DNA from: Acidianus hospitalis
Lineage (GTDB): Archaea > Thermoproteota > Thermoprotei_A > Sulfolobales > Sulfolobaceae
NCBI GenBank assembly: GCA_003086435.1
Contig: QEFD01000236.1
Span: 1 to 37,180, forward strand
Direction of reading: 5' to 3'
DNA length: 37,180 nucleotides
Of this stretch, positions 21,627 through 33,206 are shown piece by piece. Each line of letters starts with the position of its first letter. Position 1 is the stretch's first letter. The notes under the pieces were generated by a model. That model did not search any database. It was not told the origin of the DNA and saw nothing but the letters and a program-made list of their open reading frames with translations. Both the position numbers and the translations under genes were made by a program.

Positions 21627-22503
21627 ATTTTAACTCATCTAAATTCTGATCTAAATATACTTTGAAGCCATCTTTTTCTAGTTCTTTAGCTCTACTGCTA
21701 GACTTAGAGATAACTATCATATTTAAGTTAAATTCTTCAGCTATTTTACTTGCCTCTTGAATCTTTTTTATGGAGTTCTCTGGATTTCTTGATTCAATAG
21801 TTATTATTAACTTCTTTGAATTATTTGAAGCTATTATATCGACAGCAGTAAATTTAAGCGTAGCTACCTTAAATCCTTTAGATTCTAGTATATTTATGAC
21901 CTTGTGATCCTTATCAACACTAACCTTACCATCTGCTTGATACGTCTCACAAACATCGCCTATGATTTCTGGACCGAAAATATCTATAAGTTTCTCTGCA
22001 ATCTCTATGGATACATCTGAATCCCCATTTTCATAATCATAAATAGTTTTTCTAGAAACTCCTAACATCTTAGCTACGTCTCCCATACTATAATTCATTT
22101 CCCTCATTTTTTGCCTTAATACTTCTGGTCTTATCCTTACAAACATTCCTCCCCTTGTTCTATATACAAATATTTTATCGCCTTTAAGTAGCCTTTCAAA
22201 CCCAAATAATGACAGACCAATAACTTTATCTTTCTCAATAGCTATGTCCTCTTCGGTTTCGTCAGTTATTATTAAAGGAATACTCTGTGTAAGAGAAGAG
22301 AAATTCTTTAAGTCGGTTATTTCGTCTTTTCCTATCTTATCAGATGAAGTTTTGACTACTAATTTCTTCTTCTCCTGAGAACTCCTCTTAAACTCAACTA
22401 TTATATCTATAGATTTTTTATTTTTTTCCGGATAATTTATGATAGTATAACTTAAGCCTTCATCTTCTAATATCCTTATTACATCATTTACCCTAATAGT
22501 CAT
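21607..22503 (-). CDS. Archaeal HTH_3 regulatory protein, 298 aa
   Basis: Conserved archaeal protein annotated in relatives as a putative HTH-type regulator. The N-terminal part (about 1-120) looks like a nuclease-like or restriction-like alpha/beta fold ([27 protein letters not shown]). A Cro/C1-type HTH follows ([40 protein letters not shown], about 135-175). A second, related alpha/beta repeat (about 205-298) contains [27 protein letters not shown]. The start at 22503 is chosen because it lies just after the UPF0216 stop; the longer frame would intrude into that gene. It sits between RNP and tRNA methylase genes. Confidence 0.82.
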   Translation of the reverse strand: MTIRVNDVIRILEDEGLSYTIINYPEKNKKSIDIIVEFKRSSQEKKKLVVKTSSDKIGKDEITDLKNFSSLTQSIPLIITDETEEDIAIEKDKVIGLSLFGFERLLKGDKIFVYRTRGGMFVRIRPEVLRQKMREMNYSMGDVAKMLGVSRKTIYDYENGDSDVSIEIAEKLIDIFGPEIIGDVCETYQADGKVSVDKDHKVINILESKGFKVATLKFTAVDIIASNNSKKLIITIESRNPENSIKKIQEASKIAEEFNLNMIVISKSSSRAKELEKDGFKVYLDQNLDELKYEIGGD

Positions 22504-22504
22504 T

Positions 22505-22930
<426 letters not shown>

Positions 22931-23632
22931 TTACCCTTTAAACCTCGCTAATACCATTGCGTGATCCTTATCGTAAGGATCTAGATTTATTACTTGCTTC
23001 ACGTCAAAATTATTCCTCTCAAGTTTAGAAGCTTCTTCTTTAAATATCTCTTCTGGATTCTTTGTTACGTCAATGCTTCTAGCTTTTATTGCTAGAAGTA
23101 GACTTCCGCCTTCTTTTAAGAATATTTTCGCGTTATAAATAGCTATATCAGTTTGATCTGGCTGTGCAATATCAACATAAAGTACATCTACATTCTCTAT
23201 TAATGGCATATAACTTTGAGGAAATCTAGCGTCAGCCAATATTGGAAATAAATTAGGCCTTCTTTGAGCAACTAAGATAAGCTCTCTTACAACTCTAGGA
23301 GAAAATTCTACTCCATAAACTTTTCCTTCTTTCTCTACTATATCTGAAACATGACTAGGTGTAGTTCCAGACGCTGCTCCTAAATAAAGCACTTTCACCC
23401 CTTTTTTAACAGGGTTTTCTTTTAATCCTTTTAATATGGCTCCGGCTAGCTTACTCCTAAAAGCGTTCCATTCCCTATATTCTATTCCGTTATATTTAAT
23501 TAGTCTCTCTCCGTAAACCGAATATCCTGGAGCTAAATTTTTAGTACATAATCTTGTAGTTCCGTCCTCATACTCGCATTCAAATATGTTCTCCATTTTT
23601 GTTTCTTTTACAGATTTAATACTTTCTGACAT
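22931..23632 (-). CDS. flpA: Fibrillarin-like rRNA/tRNA 2'-O-methyltransferase
   Basis: Catalytic subunit of the archaeal C/D box RNP, 233 residues. The SAM-binding site is clear: [19 protein letters not shown], then [31 protein letters not shown] and [10 protein letters not shown], with the conserved aspartate of the VDIAQP motif. It acts with Nop5, L7Ae and a guide RNA; nop5 is directly upstream (four-base gap). The predicted C/D sRNA at 2473-2528 would use it. Confidence 0.97.
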   Translation of the reverse strand: MSESIKSVKETKMENIFECEYEDGTTRLCTKNLAPGYSVYGERLIKYNGIEYREWNAFRSKLAGAILKGLKENPVKKGVKVLYLGAASGTTPSHVSDIVEKEGKVYGVEFSPRVVRELILVAQRRPNLFPILADARFPQSYMPLIENVDVLYVDIAQPDQTDIAIYNAKIFLKEGGSLLLAIKARSIDVTKNPEEIFKEEASKLERNNFDVKQVINLDPYDKDHAMVLARFKG

Positions 23633-23636
23633 TTAA

Positions 23637-24866
23637 TCACCTCCTACCTTTCTTTCCTTTATTTTTCTTCCCACCGCCTCCTCCTTTCTTAAAGTTCTTC
23701 TGCTTTGGAGCTTGTGGTTGTGGTTTTCTTGGAGGAGGCTGTGCATACTTAGTTTTTATTTCCTCTATTCTCTTATTTAACTGTTCTACTAACTGATCTC
23801 CTATAAATCTCCCGCTATAGTTATCTACTCTAGCAGCTATGGCTAATTTTGCTGCTAAAGCTCTAGCAATCTTACCTCTTTGCCATCTAGGAGAACTATG
23901 AATTGCTGGAAACTGAAATATAACACCGTGCTTTGGAGGCCTGCCTCCAGACCTTAGAGCTCTAAATAAAGCTTTTTCGGCACCTAAAACTTGGATAGTA
24001 CTAGCAGGCATTTTCGCAAACTCCTCTAGGCTGCCTGCTAAACTTAATAGCCTTGCTCCTAGATTTGCACCAACTAATGCAGTAATATTTGGAGCGACTT
24101 CTTTCATTACTGACTCTACATAATCTGATAAACTATTACGAATATTATATAATGATAATATAGCGTCAGAAAGTTGCTTTATTGAATTTATATCATCCTC
24201 TGAGATATCTGCGCCTATACTTTTACTTGCAGCATCTAATATTTTCTTAGCTTGTTTCTCGTCAATATTAATACTCTTTAATCCTTCTAAAGTTATATTA
24301 TCCCTATAACCGAAAGTAGAAACGATTTTGGCGTACGTTTCATGGTCTTCTACTAATTTATCTAGTTCTGGGAAATGTAAGCTATACCATTCTCTTAACC
24401 TTTCTGAGAAAAGATTTATTGATTTATCAATATCATCCATTGCTCTAACTGCTTGTATTGCTAATAAGTCTCTTTTTTCTGCTGCAGTCCTTAGTTTCCT
24501 CCTTGTATATTCAAAGGAAAGCTGATAAAGGAAATTATATAGCTCGTCTTCAGAAGATGCAAATTTTGAATCTAAGGCGAATTTCACTAGTGAAGATCTA
24601 AACATTTTGGCTGCTTTATGGTTTAAAGTAGCTGAAGCTTTCACTTTAAGCTTTGGAATTTCTGCCTCATTTTCTATAACTACTTCTTCCGGCTTAAGTT
24701 TTGATATTAGCTCTAAAGTTGAAGGAAAAGGTTCTCCTTTTTCATGATTTAGGAGAATTTCAACCAATTTTCCAATATCCTTTGGATTAAGCACATAATC
24801 AACTAATTTTCCATCTTCATCGAAGGCAAATGTACCTATAGCATGCTCAACTAAGTATAACTTCAT
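23637..24866 (-). CDS. nop5: C/D box RNP scaffold protein Nop5 (Nop56/58)
   Basis: Scaffold that binds L7Ae-sRNA and fibrillarin, 409 residues. The N-terminal part (about 1-120) is the fibrillarin-binding domain. A long coiled coil (about 125-245) contains [21 protein letters not shown]. The Nop domain (about 250-370) contains [23 protein letters not shown] and [26 protein letters not shown]. The tail is a highly basic lysine/glycine run ending in KNKGKKGRR. First gene of the five-gene reverse-strand run. Confidence 0.96.
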   Translation of the reverse strand: MKLYLVEHAIGTFAFDEDGKLVDYVLNPKDIGKLVEILLNHEKGEPFPSTLELISKLKPEEVVIENEAEIPKLKVKASATLNHKAAKMFRSSLVKFALDSKFASSEDELYNFLYQLSFEYTRRKLRTAAEKRDLLAIQAVRAMDDIDKSINLFSERLREWYSLHFPELDKLVEDHETYAKIVSTFGYRDNITLEGLKSINIDEKQAKKILDAASKSIGADISEDDINSIKQLSDAILSLYNIRNSLSDYVESVMKEVAPNITALVGANLGARLLSLAGSLEEFAKMPASTIQVLGAEKALFRALRSGGRPPKHGVIFQFPAIHSSPRWQRGKIARALAAKLAIAARVDNYSGRFIGDQLVEQLNKRIEEIKTKYAQPPPRKPQPQAPKQKNFKKGGGGGKKNKGKKGRR

Positions 24867-24928
24867 TATAGTCCCATTGCTTTTTCAACTGTAAGTTTAA
24901 ATTCTTATTTATGTTATATTAAGTTGAT

Positions 24929-25084
24929 ATGCCATCCCACGGTTCGTTAACGAAGGCAGGAAAGGTTAGAAATCAGACTCCAAAAATTCAGCCAAAACCC
25001 AAGAGCAAAGAAGTACCCAGAGTTAGGAATAAGAAGGAGTTTGAAAAAAGGGTATTAAAAGCTTCTAAGGAGAAAGCTACATAA
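24929..25084 (+). CDS. rps30e: 30S ribosomal protein S30e
   Basis: Small very basic ribosomal protein of 51 residues, [20 protein letters not shown] at the start then [12 protein letters not shown] and a lysine-rich end. The motif [16 protein letters not shown] is typical of S30e/Fau C-terminal sequences. A TATA-like GTTTAAATTC (24894-24903) lies about 30 bases upstream, so it is probably leaderless. It lies between divergent nop5 and co-directional gatD. Confidence 0.93.
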   Translation: MPSHGSLTKAGKVRNQTPKIQPKPKSKEVPRVRNKKEFEKRVLKASKEKAT

Positions 25085-25115
25085 GCTTTTTTACATTATA
25101 TAATTATTTTTTCCT

Positions 25116-26435
25116 ATGCTTGAAGGTTATAGAGGGTCCGCTCTTCAGAGCTTATTACAAATTAATGCGGATATAGGAGATTTGATAGAAATAGAAAAGA
25201 ATGGTAATATTTATAAAGGGATTCTAATGCCTTCTTATTCTCCATATGATGATATAATAGTCATAAAGTTAGACAATGGATATAATATTGGAGTTTCAAT
25301 AATTTCAGCGAAAATAAAGCTTATAAAGAAAAAATCTGAAAGCCAAAAGGAAACTCAGGAAGTTAGTAAAAGTACTAAAAGCGAAATAAAAATAATAAGT
25401 ACTGGAGGCACTATAGTGAGTAAAATAGAGTACGAAACTGGTGCCGTAAGACCTGCATTGTCTACAGAAGATATTATAAAATTCATGCCAGAAATAAACA
25501 ATATAGCAAAAATTTCTGCTGAAATACTCTTTGCAATACTTAGTGAAAATATGACACCGGAACATTGGGTTAAGATTACAGAAGCCGTAAAGAAGGCGTT
25601 TAAAGAAGGTAATGAAGGAGTAGTTATCGCGCACGGAACGGATACGATGGCTTATACTGCCTCAGCACTAGCTTTTTCACTAAAATTGCCTGGACCAGTA
25701 GTATTGGTTGGTTCACAAAGAAGTAGTGACAGACCTAGTAGTGACGCTGCAATAAACTTGTATTCTTCTGTACTCCTAGCTAAGAAAGCTCCATTTGGTG
25801 AAGTAGTAATAAATATGCATGGAGAAAGCTCAGATACTTACACTTTAGCTCACAGAGGAGTTAAGGTTAGAAAAATGCATACTAGCAGAAGAGATGCCTT
25901 CCAATCAATAAATGATAAACCGTTAGCTAAAGTAGAGTGGAAAGAAAATAAAGTAGAAATTCTAAGATCAGATTATATTCCCAAAAGAGATGAAGTTGAG
26001 GAAGACGCTAAATTTGATACTCACGTATTTCTTTTAAAGTACTATCCAGGTTTAACTCCTGACATTCTAGAATATTTAATGGAGAAGAAAATTAGAGGAT
26101 TGATCTTAGAAGGCACTGGATTAGGCCATGTGGCTACATCTTTTGTGGATTATATAAAGAAAATGACAAAGGACGGAGTATTTGTTGGCATGACTTCACA
26201 GTGTTTGTTCGGAAGAGTTAATATGAATGTTTATACTACAGGGAGGTTATTGCAAGAAGCTGGGGTAGTTCCATTAGAAGACATGCTACCAGAGGTCGCA
26301 ATAGTTAAATTGATGTGGGTTCTTGCGCATGAGTCTGAGCAAGAAAAAGTTAAGAAATTAATGCTTACAAATTTAGTAGGAGAAATAAACCCAAGGCACA
26401 GTTTAGATTTCTTCCCAAGGTGGAATTATGATTGA
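25116..26435 (+). CDS. gatD: Glu-tRNA(Gln) amidotransferase subunit D
   Basis: L-asparaginase-type subunit of the archaeal GatDE complex, 439 residues, which hydrolyses glutamine (or asparagine) to supply ammonia to GatE. An N-terminal barrel-like domain (about 1-90) is followed by the asparaginase domain with [55 protein letters not shown] and GLVLEG-type [13 protein letters not shown]. Threonine residues in TGGT and HGTDT give the catalytic dyad, with the downstream lysine site. It overlaps gatE by 8 bases. Confidence 0.96.
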   Translation: MLEGYRGSALQSLLQINADIGDLIEIEKNGNIYKGILMPSYSPYDDIIVIKLDNGYNIGVSIISAKIKLIKKKSESQKETQEVSKSTKSEIKIISTGGTIVSKIEYETGAVRPALSTEDIIKFMPEINNIAKISAEILFAILSENMTPEHWVKITEAVKKAFKEGNEGVVIAHGTDTMAYTASALAFSLKLPGPVVLVGSQRSSDRPSSDAAINLYSSVLLAKKAPFGEVVINMHGESSDTYTLAHRGVKVRKMHTSRRDAFQSINDKPLAKVEWKENKVEILRSDYIPKRDEVEEDAKFDTHVFLLKYYPGLTPDILEYLMEKKIRGLILEGTGLGHVATSFVDYIKKMTKDGVFVGMTSQCLFGRVNMNVYTTGRLLQEAGVVPLEDMLPEVAIVKLMWVLAHESEQEKVKKLMLTNLVGEINPRHSLDFFPRWNYD

Positions 26436-28335
26436 CTATAATAAGCTCGGGTTAAAAGTAGGATTAGAAATTCACCAACAGCTAGATACGTCTACAAAAC
26501 TATTTTGTAATTGTCCGACTATACTTAGTGAAGAATATAAAAACACATTAGAAAGATATTTAAGACCAGTATTTAGTGAAACAGGAGAAATAGACGTAGC
26601 TGCATTATTTGAGTGGGAGAAAAATAAGAAATATGTATATAGAATACCTCAACAAGCTACATGTTTAGTAGAATGTGACGAAGAACCTCCTCATAGAATG
26701 AGCGAGGAAGCATTATTAATAGGATTAGCAATGACTCTAGCGTTTCACGGAACACCAGTTGACGAAGTATACGTCATGAGAAAAGTAGTGATAGACGGAT
26801 CAAATACTTCTGGTTTTCAAAGGACATCAATAGTAGGGCTTGGCGGATATGTAGAAGACGAGGATGGAAAAGTTAGCATTCAAACTATTGCAATAGAAGA
26901 AGATGCTGCTAGGAAAATTGAAGATACTAAGGATTCCGTTATTTATAATTTAGATAGACTAGGAATTCCATTAATAGAAATTTCAACTGGGCCAGATATT
27001 CATAGTCCAGAACAAGCAAAGAGAGTAGCACTAAAAATAGGACAAATGCTAAGATTAACTGGGAGAGTAAAGAGAGGACTAGGAACTATAAGGCAAGACT
27101 TAAATGTATCAATTATTGGCGGTGTAAAAACTGAAATAAAAGGTGTTCAGGAACTCGATTTGATACCTAAGCTGATAGAGTACGAGGCAATGAGACAATT
27201 AAAACTTTTAGAAATAAAGGATGAGCTAATAAGACGTGGTGCTACAAAAGAAAATATATCCTCAGGATATGTAGTTAAAGATCTAACAGAATTATTTAAG
27301 GAAACCAAAAGCAATGTAATCTTAAGAGAGTTAAAGAAAGGAGGCAAAGTTTACGGAATAAAAGTTCCGCATTTCAAGGGAATATTTGGCATAGAACTAA
27401 TGCCGAATAGGAGATTTGGCACGGAAGTTTCTGATTATGTGAAAGTACTTGCAGGATTAGGAGGAATATTCCACATTGACGAATTACCTAACTATGGAAT
27501 ATCTCAAGAGGAGGTAAACAAGGTAAAAGATGAATTAAACGTAAAAGACGATGACGGTTTTATATTAATTGTAGGAGAAAAATCTAAATTGGATCTAGCA
27601 GTTCAAGTAATCAAAGATAGATTATTATATGCCTTAGAAGGAGTACCTAAGGAAACTAGAGGAGCTAATGAAGATGGCACCACAAGGTTCTTAAGACCAC
27701 AGCCTGGAGCAGCAAGAATGTATCCGGAGACTGATATTCCTCCAATAAGAATAACTGAAGATCTAATTAAAAAAGCAAAAGAAATTATTCCACCTACTCC
27801 TGAGGAGAAATTAAAAAGCTTAATTAACCTTGGTTTAAGTGAAGAGTTGGCTAAACAAGTTCTAAATAGTCCTAGATTAGATTCATTCGATTACTTCGTT
27901 AAGAAGTATCCTAAAGTACCACCAGTTGTTATAGCAACTACCTTAGAGAATACGATAAAATCATTAAAGTCTCAAGGAGGAGATCCAGAGGCAATTACTG
28001 ATGACGTGCTAGAAAGCATATTTAATGCTTTAAATTCTGGTAAAATATCAAAAGATTCCATACCAGAGATACTTTTAAAGTATAGCAAAGAGAGAAAAGA
28101 AGGAGAGAATGTTAACATTGATAAAATTATTACTAGCTTCTCTTCTTTAAGTGAAGAAGAGCTAGAGAAAATTGTTAAGGAAACTGTAGAAACGTCTAAG
28201 GAGGAAATAATCAAAAAGAGGGATAAGGCGTTTAACATATTAATGGGCAAAGTAATGTCTAAGGTTAGAGGAAGAGCTGACGGAAAAAGAGTAGCAGATT
28301 TAATTAGGAGAGAATTAGAAAGGATTAATGGATGA
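26428..28335 (+). CDS. gatE: Glu-tRNA(Gln) amidotransferase subunit E
   Basis: Kinase/transamidase and tRNA-binding subunit of GatDE, 635 residues. It opens with [15 protein letters not shown], typical of GatB/E. Two zinc-type cysteines (CNCP) and a later [17 protein letters not shown] follow. [12 protein letters not shown] and [12 protein letters not shown] are GatB/E signatures. An AspRS-like insertion domain (about 290-410), characteristic of GatE rather than GatB, contains [16 protein letters not shown]. The helical and YqeY-like tail (about 450-635) binds tRNA. It overlaps gatD and the following unknown gene by 8 bases each. Confidence 0.96.
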   Translation: MIDYNKLGLKVGLEIHQQLDTSTKLFCNCPTILSEEYKNTLERYLRPVFSETGEIDVAALFEWEKNKKYVYRIPQQATCLVECDEEPPHRMSEEALLIGLAMTLAFHGTPVDEVYVMRKVVIDGSNTSGFQRTSIVGLGGYVEDEDGKVSIQTIAIEEDAARKIEDTKDSVIYNLDRLGIPLIEISTGPDIHSPEQAKRVALKIGQMLRLTGRVKRGLGTIRQDLNVSIIGGVKTEIKGVQELDLIPKLIEYEAMRQLKLLEIKDELIRRGATKENISSGYVVKDLTELFKETKSNVILRELKKGGKVYGIKVPHFKGIFGIELMPNRRFGTEVSDYVKVLAGLGGIFHIDELPNYGISQEEVNKVKDELNVKDDDGFILIVGEKSKLDLAVQVIKDRLLYALEGVPKETRGANEDGTTRFLRPQPGAARMYPETDIPPIRITEDLIKKAKEIIPPTPEEKLKSLINLGLSEELAKQVLNSPRLDSFDYFVKKYPKVPPVVIATTLENTIKSLKSQGGDPEAITDDVLESIFNALNSGKISKDSIPEILLKYSKERKEGENVNIDKIITSFSSLSEEELEKIVKETVETSKEEIIKKRDKAFNILMGKVMSKVRGRADGKRVADLIRRELERING

Positions 28336-29398
28336 AGAATTACCCCCGAACCCGAGAGATGACGAAAAGGCATTTGTCGGACCAATAATGATAAATTTTT
28401 CCATCCCTTTTATTAATATTGAGTCAATTAAATTAAAGGATGAAGATCTAAATATAGCTCAATTGCCTCAACTTCTTAAACTATCTAATGCTAAGAAAGT
28501 TCTATGGAAATATAAAGCAAAAATAATAGGAGTAGATGGAAGCGAAATATTAGCTGAAGGAGAAGATATCATAAAAGGCCCTTTTGTAGTTTTAACCCCA
28601 TTAGAAATAAATGCAATACCTTGGAGTTTTACTAAAATAAACGAGAAGTCACTTATAAACTTAGTTAAAGATCTAATACCTTGTGATGAAGGAGAAGGAT
28701 ATTTTAATCCATCTCCTTGGGATAGGAAAGCGTTAATAGATGAAAAATGGTACTATTTTCGCCCAGGAGAAATAACTGAAAAACTCAATATTCCAACACA
28801 GGGATACGAGCTTGCAGGATATAAAATAGAAAGTAACTTTTATAACCCCAAATTTTACTTTCTAAATCCTTTCTATATTGAGGAAAGTAGATATCCTATA
28901 AGTGCATCAAGCTTCGTATCACTACAATCAGATACTGCATTATCTATAATTTCTTCCGACCCATTTAACATAAAATTCAATCTAGGAAAGATAGAAATAG
29001 AAAGCGAGAGACAAGTATATGTTATCAAATCGAGAAGATGGAAAGAAATTAAGCCCGCAAGAATTTCATGGGATCTTAAAAACAACATAATTAGATTAGA
29101 TTGTAAACCTAAATATAACGTAAGTATTTATAAAATAGAACCTTCGTCCGTAATTCCTCTGTATTTTGATTATAAAAATGGCGAGTTGTTATTAATTTTA
29201 GAGAATTTCTCTGATGATGACGTAATTTCGACACTAATTTTTTCTGGAAGAATAGACAGCGCTACAGCCGACGGAGAAGAGCTAGTCACAGAATTCGATA
29301 GAGTAAGAATTCCAATAAGAAAATGGGGAATAAAAAACGTTAAAATAAAAATAAGAAGATTAATAGAACCTTATTTAAGAAGAAAAATTATTGCTTAA
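28328..29398 (+). CDS. Hypothetical protein, 356 aa, coupled to gatE
   Basis: Not recognised. Soluble, proline- and aromatic-rich, predicted mainly beta. The N-terminal half contains [26 protein letters not shown] and [24 protein letters not shown]. The C-terminal half (about 190-356) looks like beta sandwiches with [35 protein letters not shown], a layout reminiscent of carbohydrate-active or accessory modules. The ATG overlaps the gatE stop by 8 bases, so translation is coupled. Its end overlaps the convergent HTH regulator by 11 bases. No catalytic motif seen. Confidence 0.78.
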   Translation: MDEELPPNPRDDEKAFVGPIMINFSIPFINIESIKLKDEDLNIAQLPQLLKLSNAKKVLWKYKAKIIGVDGSEILAEGEDIIKGPFVVLTPLEINAIPWSFTKINEKSLINLVKDLIPCDEGEGYFNPSPWDRKALIDEKWYYFRPGEITEKLNIPTQGYELAGYKIESNFYNPKFYFLNPFYIEESRYPISASSFVSLQSDTALSIISSDPFNIKFNLGKIEIESERQVYVIKSRRWKEIKPARISWDLKNNIIRLDCKPKYNVSIYKIEPSSVIPLYFDYKNGELLLILENFSDDDVISTLIFSGRIDSATADGEELVTEFDRVRIPIRKWGIKNVKIKIRRLIEPYLRRKIIA

Positions 29399-29762
29399 GC
29401 ATAAGGGACGATTCATAAGCACATAAAGGAACATCTATACCGCTACGCTTAAGAACTTTCTTACCTTCAGAGCATAACATACAATAATAGTTTGATAGAT
29501 CTTCGTTAGTCCCTATATATACTTTCTCAACAAAGTCAGTTATCATTTCCATCATTTTCTTATCATGTTCTATGAGCTCTCTAACGCTATTGCCTCTCTT
29601 TTTATTCATATAATTTGCCACTGCTGCTGGCGTTATGCCCATTTTCTTTGCTGCCTCATATAATGGAAGACCTTTCTCTTTTACAAGCTTTGTAGCAATT
29701 ATAGACCTCACTGCAGGCAAGATCTCCTTTACTGAAATCTCACATGGAGGAGTAATAGACAT
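29388..29762 (-). CDS. Cysteine-bearing HTH transcriptional regulator (COG2522-like)
   Basis: Predicted DNA-binding protein of 124 residues. A helix-turn-helix is at about 30-60: GLPLYEAAKKMGITPAAVANYMNKKRG. The C-terminal part has CMLC (C95, C98 region) and a further cysteine in PLCAYE, a possible metal or iron-sulfur site of the kind seen in this archaeal regulator family. A conserved Cys also lies at the N-terminus (PPCEIS). It follows nrdJ by 48 bases in the same direction, so it may be co-transcribed with the reductase. Target unknown. Confidence 0.75.
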   Translation of the reverse strand: MSITPPCEISVKEILPAVRSIIATKLVKEKGLPLYEAAKKMGITPAAVANYMNKKRGNSVRELIEHDKKMMEMITDFVEKVYIGTNEDLSNYYCMLCSEGKKVLKRSGIDVPLCAYESSLMLKQ

Positions 29763-29810
29763 GAGTTTATCAATTGAAAATATGATAAAGAAATATAAAA
29801 ATATTTTGCA

Positions 29811-32336
29811 TTATAGTTCACAAGTCTTACATCCGCCTGCGTAGTTTTCATCTACTTCGACAAATTTCTTTTCCATCCTAAATGACGATGGAATTATTTG
29901 CTGTTGCTTCTTTTCCTGTTCTCTTTTCTCCTTTTCTTCCCTTTCTTTCTTTATTCCGAAGTATATTACTTGTTGTGATTTACTCTTATCCCTATAAACC
30001 GTTATGCCTTTAACTCCTAATTTCCATGCCATTAAATATACTCTCTCTACAGTTTCTGGAGGCTCTTCAGACCTTAAGTTTATAGTTTTAGAAGTTCCAG
30101 AATCATTCCATTGTTGCCAGGCTGCCTGATGTAATAAATGAAATTCTGGAGGAACTTCATGGGCAGTCCTGAATAGTTTCCTAATTGTTGCTGGCATAAA
30201 CATGTTTTCTCCAACAGTTCCAGTCTCAGCAACCTTCTTTACAACTTCTGGATTATCTAATTCATACTTCCTCAAGTACTCCAAGAATAAAGGATCAATC
30301 TCCATAAATTTGCCAACTGCGACATTCCTAATGAAGGCTAATGCGAATAAAGGCTCTATAGACGATGAAGTTCCGGCAATTATTGATATAGTACCAGTAG
30401 GTGCTACAGAAACTACAGTAGCATTTCTCAAACCATGCTTAATTCTTTCTGCCTTAAGTTCGGAAAAGTCAAGCTTATCAACAATTGCAGTTAACTTACG
30501 AACATACTCAGAAGGTTTACCTTCCACCTTAGTAACTTCAAGCAAGTATTCGAATGGTCTAGCGGATTCCCATATATCATGATATCTTAACGGATCATAT
30601 ACGGGGAAAGAGCCTTTTTCTTTAGCTAACTCTATTGAAGTCTTAAACGCATGATAATAAATAAACTTGGCCACTTGATACGATAAGTATATTGCATCTA
30701 CGCTATCATAAGGTATACCAAGCTTTATTAGCATTCTTGCCAAGCCCATAACTCCTAAGCCTACTTTTCTAGTACTCTTAGTAGCTTGCTCTATCTGCTT
30801 AAGCGGATACTTATTAGCATCAATTACATTGTCCAGAAGTCTAACGGCATATTTTATTGTCTCGGCCAATCCGTCCAAATCTATATATTTGCCATTTTCC
30901 GTCTCCTTAACAAACTTCTCTAAATTAATAGAACCTAAATTACATGACTCCCAAGGTAATAAGGGTTCTTCTCCACAAGGATTAGTAGCATTAATTTTTC
31001 CTAAGTACCAAACTGGATGTCTCCTATTTATCTCGTCTATAAATAATAACCCAGGATCTCCGCTATCCCAAGCACTTCTTACTATCTCATTAAAGAGGGA
31101 TCTTGCATTTATCCACCTTATTATAGCACCTTCTTTTTCCGCTATAACTAGAGCTTCATCCACAGTAATTATCTTACTCTCGTCAAGCCAAACTGCTCCA
31201 CCTTTTTCTTCTAATTCGTTTAATATCTCTTCTTGAACCCACTCTTCACTCATATAGTTTCTTGCTTTATTTATATAGTAATCATGATCCGTTCCAGGAA
31301 TTCTAGTCTTCCTGGGAGTAATTAACGGAACTTCTTCGCCTCTCTCAACTTTTTCCATAAAATAGTCATAAACACCTACGGAAATGTTAAAATTCTGCAA
31401 TTGGACGTCCTTAAGCTTACCAGATTTAGAATTAATGAAATCCTCAATTTCAGCGTGCCACACATGCATTACACCCATGTTAGCTCCTCTTCTTTTTCCT
31501 CCTTGCTTTACTACGTCAGTTGAAACATCAAAGATTTTCATAAATGATACTGGTCCAGAAGCGACGCCAGCTGTTGAAGCCACCACATCCCCTTTAGGTC
31601 TAAGCTCTGAAAAATCAAAACCTGTACCTCCTCCTTGCTGATGAACTAAGGCCATCGCTCTTAGAGCATCATAGATTCCGTCGCCCTCTGGTGTAGTCAT
31701 TGAATCTCTGACCGGAATTACAAAGCACGCTGACAAAATTCCCAGTCTAGTTCCACTATTCATTAAAGTTGGTGTATTAGGTAAGAATCTAAGATTGCTC
31801 ATAATGTCATAGAACTTCTCCTCTAGAGCTTTTACTTCACTCTCTGATTTGCCATACTTTAGCTCTACACTAGCTAAGTATTTTGCAACTCTCCTGAACA
31901 TCATTTGAGGAGTTTCTATGTAACGTAATGTATTGGGATCTTTTAGTAAATATCTTGCTTCAAGGACTTTAAGTGCATTATAAGTAAGTAAAAGATCTTT
32001 TGGATCAAAATCTTTCCATTTGCCCTTTCCATAAACGTGATTATAAATCCTGGCTAAAACGTACTTCTTTGCTAAATCCATTAATTCCGGATGCTCCAAA
32101 GAATTTTCTATCAAATTCCTCTCTACGATATCTGCAATGGTCCTTGTATCAATCGTGTTATCTTTAGAGTTTTGAATTATATCATTAGCTATACCATCTA
32201 TAACTTCAGAAGGAACAAAACCTATTTTTACTAAAATTTTCTCTAACTTAAATTCCTCCTTTCTGCCGTCTCTCTTTATCACTTTAATCTTATTGAGCGA
32301 TAATAAACTTACAGTACTAGTTTGCATTGCTATCAT
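29811..32336 (-). CDS. nrdJ: Adenosylcobalamin-dependent ribonucleotide reductase
   Basis: Class II (B12-dependent) ribonucleotide reductase, 841 residues; makes deoxyribonucleotides without a need for oxygen. An N-terminal ATP-cone lies at about 17-105 ([13 protein letters not shown]). Core signatures: [23 protein letters not shown] (active-site Cys), [40 protein letters not shown] (radical Cys) and [19 protein letters not shown]. The C-terminal cysteines are AGGCKTCEL, for re-reduction. The lack of a beta subunit in the neighbourhood also fits class II. TATA-like TATATTAAAT lies about 25-30 bases before the ATG, so it is probably leaderless. The tandem DUF1059 gene lies upstream. Confidence 0.96.
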   Translation of the reverse strand: MIAMQTSTVSLLSLNKIKVIKRDGRKEEFKLEKILVKIGFVPSEVIDGIANDIIQNSKDNTIDTRTIADIVERNLIENSLEHPELMDLAKKYVLARIYNHVYGKGKWKDFDPKDLLLTYNALKVLEARYLLKDPNTLRYIETPQMMFRRVAKYLASVELKYGKSESEVKALEEKFYDIMSNLRFLPNTPTLMNSGTRLGILSACFVIPVRDSMTTPEGDGIYDALRAMALVHQQGGGTGFDFSELRPKGDVVASTAGVASGPVSFMKIFDVSTDVVKQGGKRRGANMGVMHVWHAEIEDFINSKSGKLKDVQLQNFNISVGVYDYFMEKVERGEEVPLITPRKTRIPGTDHDYYINKARNYMSEEWVQEEILNELEEKGGAVWLDESKIITVDEALVIAEKEGAIIRWINARSLFNEIVRSAWDSGDPGLLFIDEINRRHPVWYLGKINATNPCGEEPLLPWESCNLGSINLEKFVKETENGKYIDLDGLAETIKYAVRLLDNVIDANKYPLKQIEQATKSTRKVGLGVMGLARMLIKLGIPYDSVDAIYLSYQVAKFIYYHAFKTSIELAKEKGSFPVYDPLRYHDIWESARPFEYLLEVTKVEGKPSEYVRKLTAIVDKLDFSELKAERIKHGLRNATVVSVAPTGTISIIAGTSSSIEPLFALAFIRNVAVGKFMEIDPLFLEYLRKYELDNPEVVKKVAETGTVGENMFMPATIRKLFRTAHEVPPEFHLLHQAAWQQWNDSGTSKTINLRSEEPPETVERVYLMAWKLGVKGITVYRDKSKSQQVIYFGIKKEREEKEKREQEKKQQQIIPSSFRMEKKFVEVDENYAGGCKTCEL

Positions 32337-32431
32337 ATTATATTATTTTCTAACATTTAATATAGGATAACCGTGATAAGTAAAGGTATGACCACGAAAA
32401 CAGAAGAAAAAGACTAAAAAATGTATTAGTT

Positions 32432-32788
32432 TTAACTTACCTTTATTTTCTGTTTTATAGCATTTATTGTATCTTGAGGAATATTGCTCATCTTATGGCT
32501 CATTCTTGCATGAATGCTCAATTGCTGAAGTAACTCATCTTCACTTGAAGCTCCTATTATCTCAAATCCACAGTTCATTCCAATATCTGCACAACTAAAT
32601 GAATATTTACCAGACTTTCTAATAGCTTTCTTTATCTTATCTATTAATTCTGGCGGAATTGATGTTATCCCATGATCCATTTTTGCATGAGTTTTTAACA
32701 TTTCTAATAGCTCCTCTTCGCTTCCTGCATTTATTATCTCAAATCCACAGTTCATCCCTATATCTGCACAACTAAATGTGTATTTCAT
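32432..32788 (-). CDS. Tandem DUF1059 protein
   Basis: 118 residues made of two near-identical DUF1059 units. Each reads (T/S)FSCADIGMNCGFEII..(S/G)SE(E/D)ELL, then H(A)(K/R)M.H....IP..(L/T)I. The repeated Cys-Ala-Asp-x-x-Met-x-Cys core and the histidines look like a metal- or thiol-handling site. The two units arose by internal duplication. It lies in the same direction as nrdJ, 95 bases upstream, and divergent from a single-unit DUF1059 gene, with palindromes between them. DUF1059 function is unknown. Confidence 0.85.
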   Translation of the reverse strand: MKYTFSCADIGMNCGFEIINAGSEEELLEMLKTHAKMDHGITSIPPELIDKIKKAIRKSGKYSFSCADIGMNCGFEIIGASSEDELLQQLSIHARMSHKMSNIPQDTINAIKQKIKVS

Positions 32789-32823
32789 AATGCATTATAA
32801 GGGGAAATAATACAAAAGGATTA

Positions 32824-32850
32824 GTTAGAAGATTTCTAACACATGTGTTA
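32824..32850. promoter_or_regulatory. Overlapping palindromes between divergent DUF1059 genes
   Basis: Two inverted repeats share the bases TAAC. GTTAGAA-gat-TTCTAAC covers 32824-32840 (7-bp arms). TAACACATGTGTTA is a perfect 14-base palindrome at 32837-32850. The gap between the two starts is 87 bases, so a regulator bound here could control both directions. Confidence 0.55.
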
Positions 32851-32875
32851 ATACAAGTAATGTGCCTATATTCTT

Positions 32876-33073
32876 ATGAAGCTATTTTCAAAGAAAAAGT
32901 ATTACTTCGAATGCAAATCGATAGGAATGAACTGCGGATTTGAAATAAAAGGTTCGTCGAGCGAAGAAGAATTATTAGAAATCCTTAGAGTTCACGCTAA
33001 ATCAGCTCACGGAATTTCACAAATACCAGAGGATCTAATAAATAAGATAAAACAAAATATAAAGAAAATGTGA
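32876..33073 (+). CDS. Single-unit DUF1059 protein
   Basis: 65-residue DUF1059 protein with a short basic N-terminus MKLFSKKKYYFECK in front of one unit. It keeps the CKSIGMNCGFEIKGSSSEEELLEIL core and HAKSAHGISQIPEDL. It differs from the tandem gene by Lys-Ser in place of Ala-Asp between the cysteines. Divergent from the tandem copy, with shared palindromes in between. Last conserved gene before the integration scar. Confidence 0.8.
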   Translation: MKLFSKKKYYFECKSIGMNCGFEIKGSSSEEELLEILRVHAKSAHGISQIPEDLINKIKQNIKKM

Positions 33074-33206
33074 AAGTATTATTTTATTATGAAGATATAT
33101 AATTTTTTCCTATATATGAGATTAAATACTCTGAAATTTTTTCTGTTTAATTACTTTCATTCCTATTACATTAATAGAGAAAATCTTTCAATTTGTGGAA
33201 ATGTTA

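Noticed and set aside
27972..28385. Reverse-strand 137-residue open frame at the end of gatE
   Set aside because: Antisense shadow of gatE and the next gene, Ser/Leu-rich, no start signal.
30202..31641. Forward-strand open frames inside the ribonucleotide reductase gene
   Set aside because: Three antisense frames opposite conserved nrdJ motifs, Ser/Pro/Leu-rich, with no Shine-Dalgarno and no family resemblance.
32388..32416. Nine-codon mini-gene (MTTKTEEKD) between nrdJ and the tandem DUF1059 gene
   Set aside because: Too short to support; A-rich sequence makes such frames common by chance.
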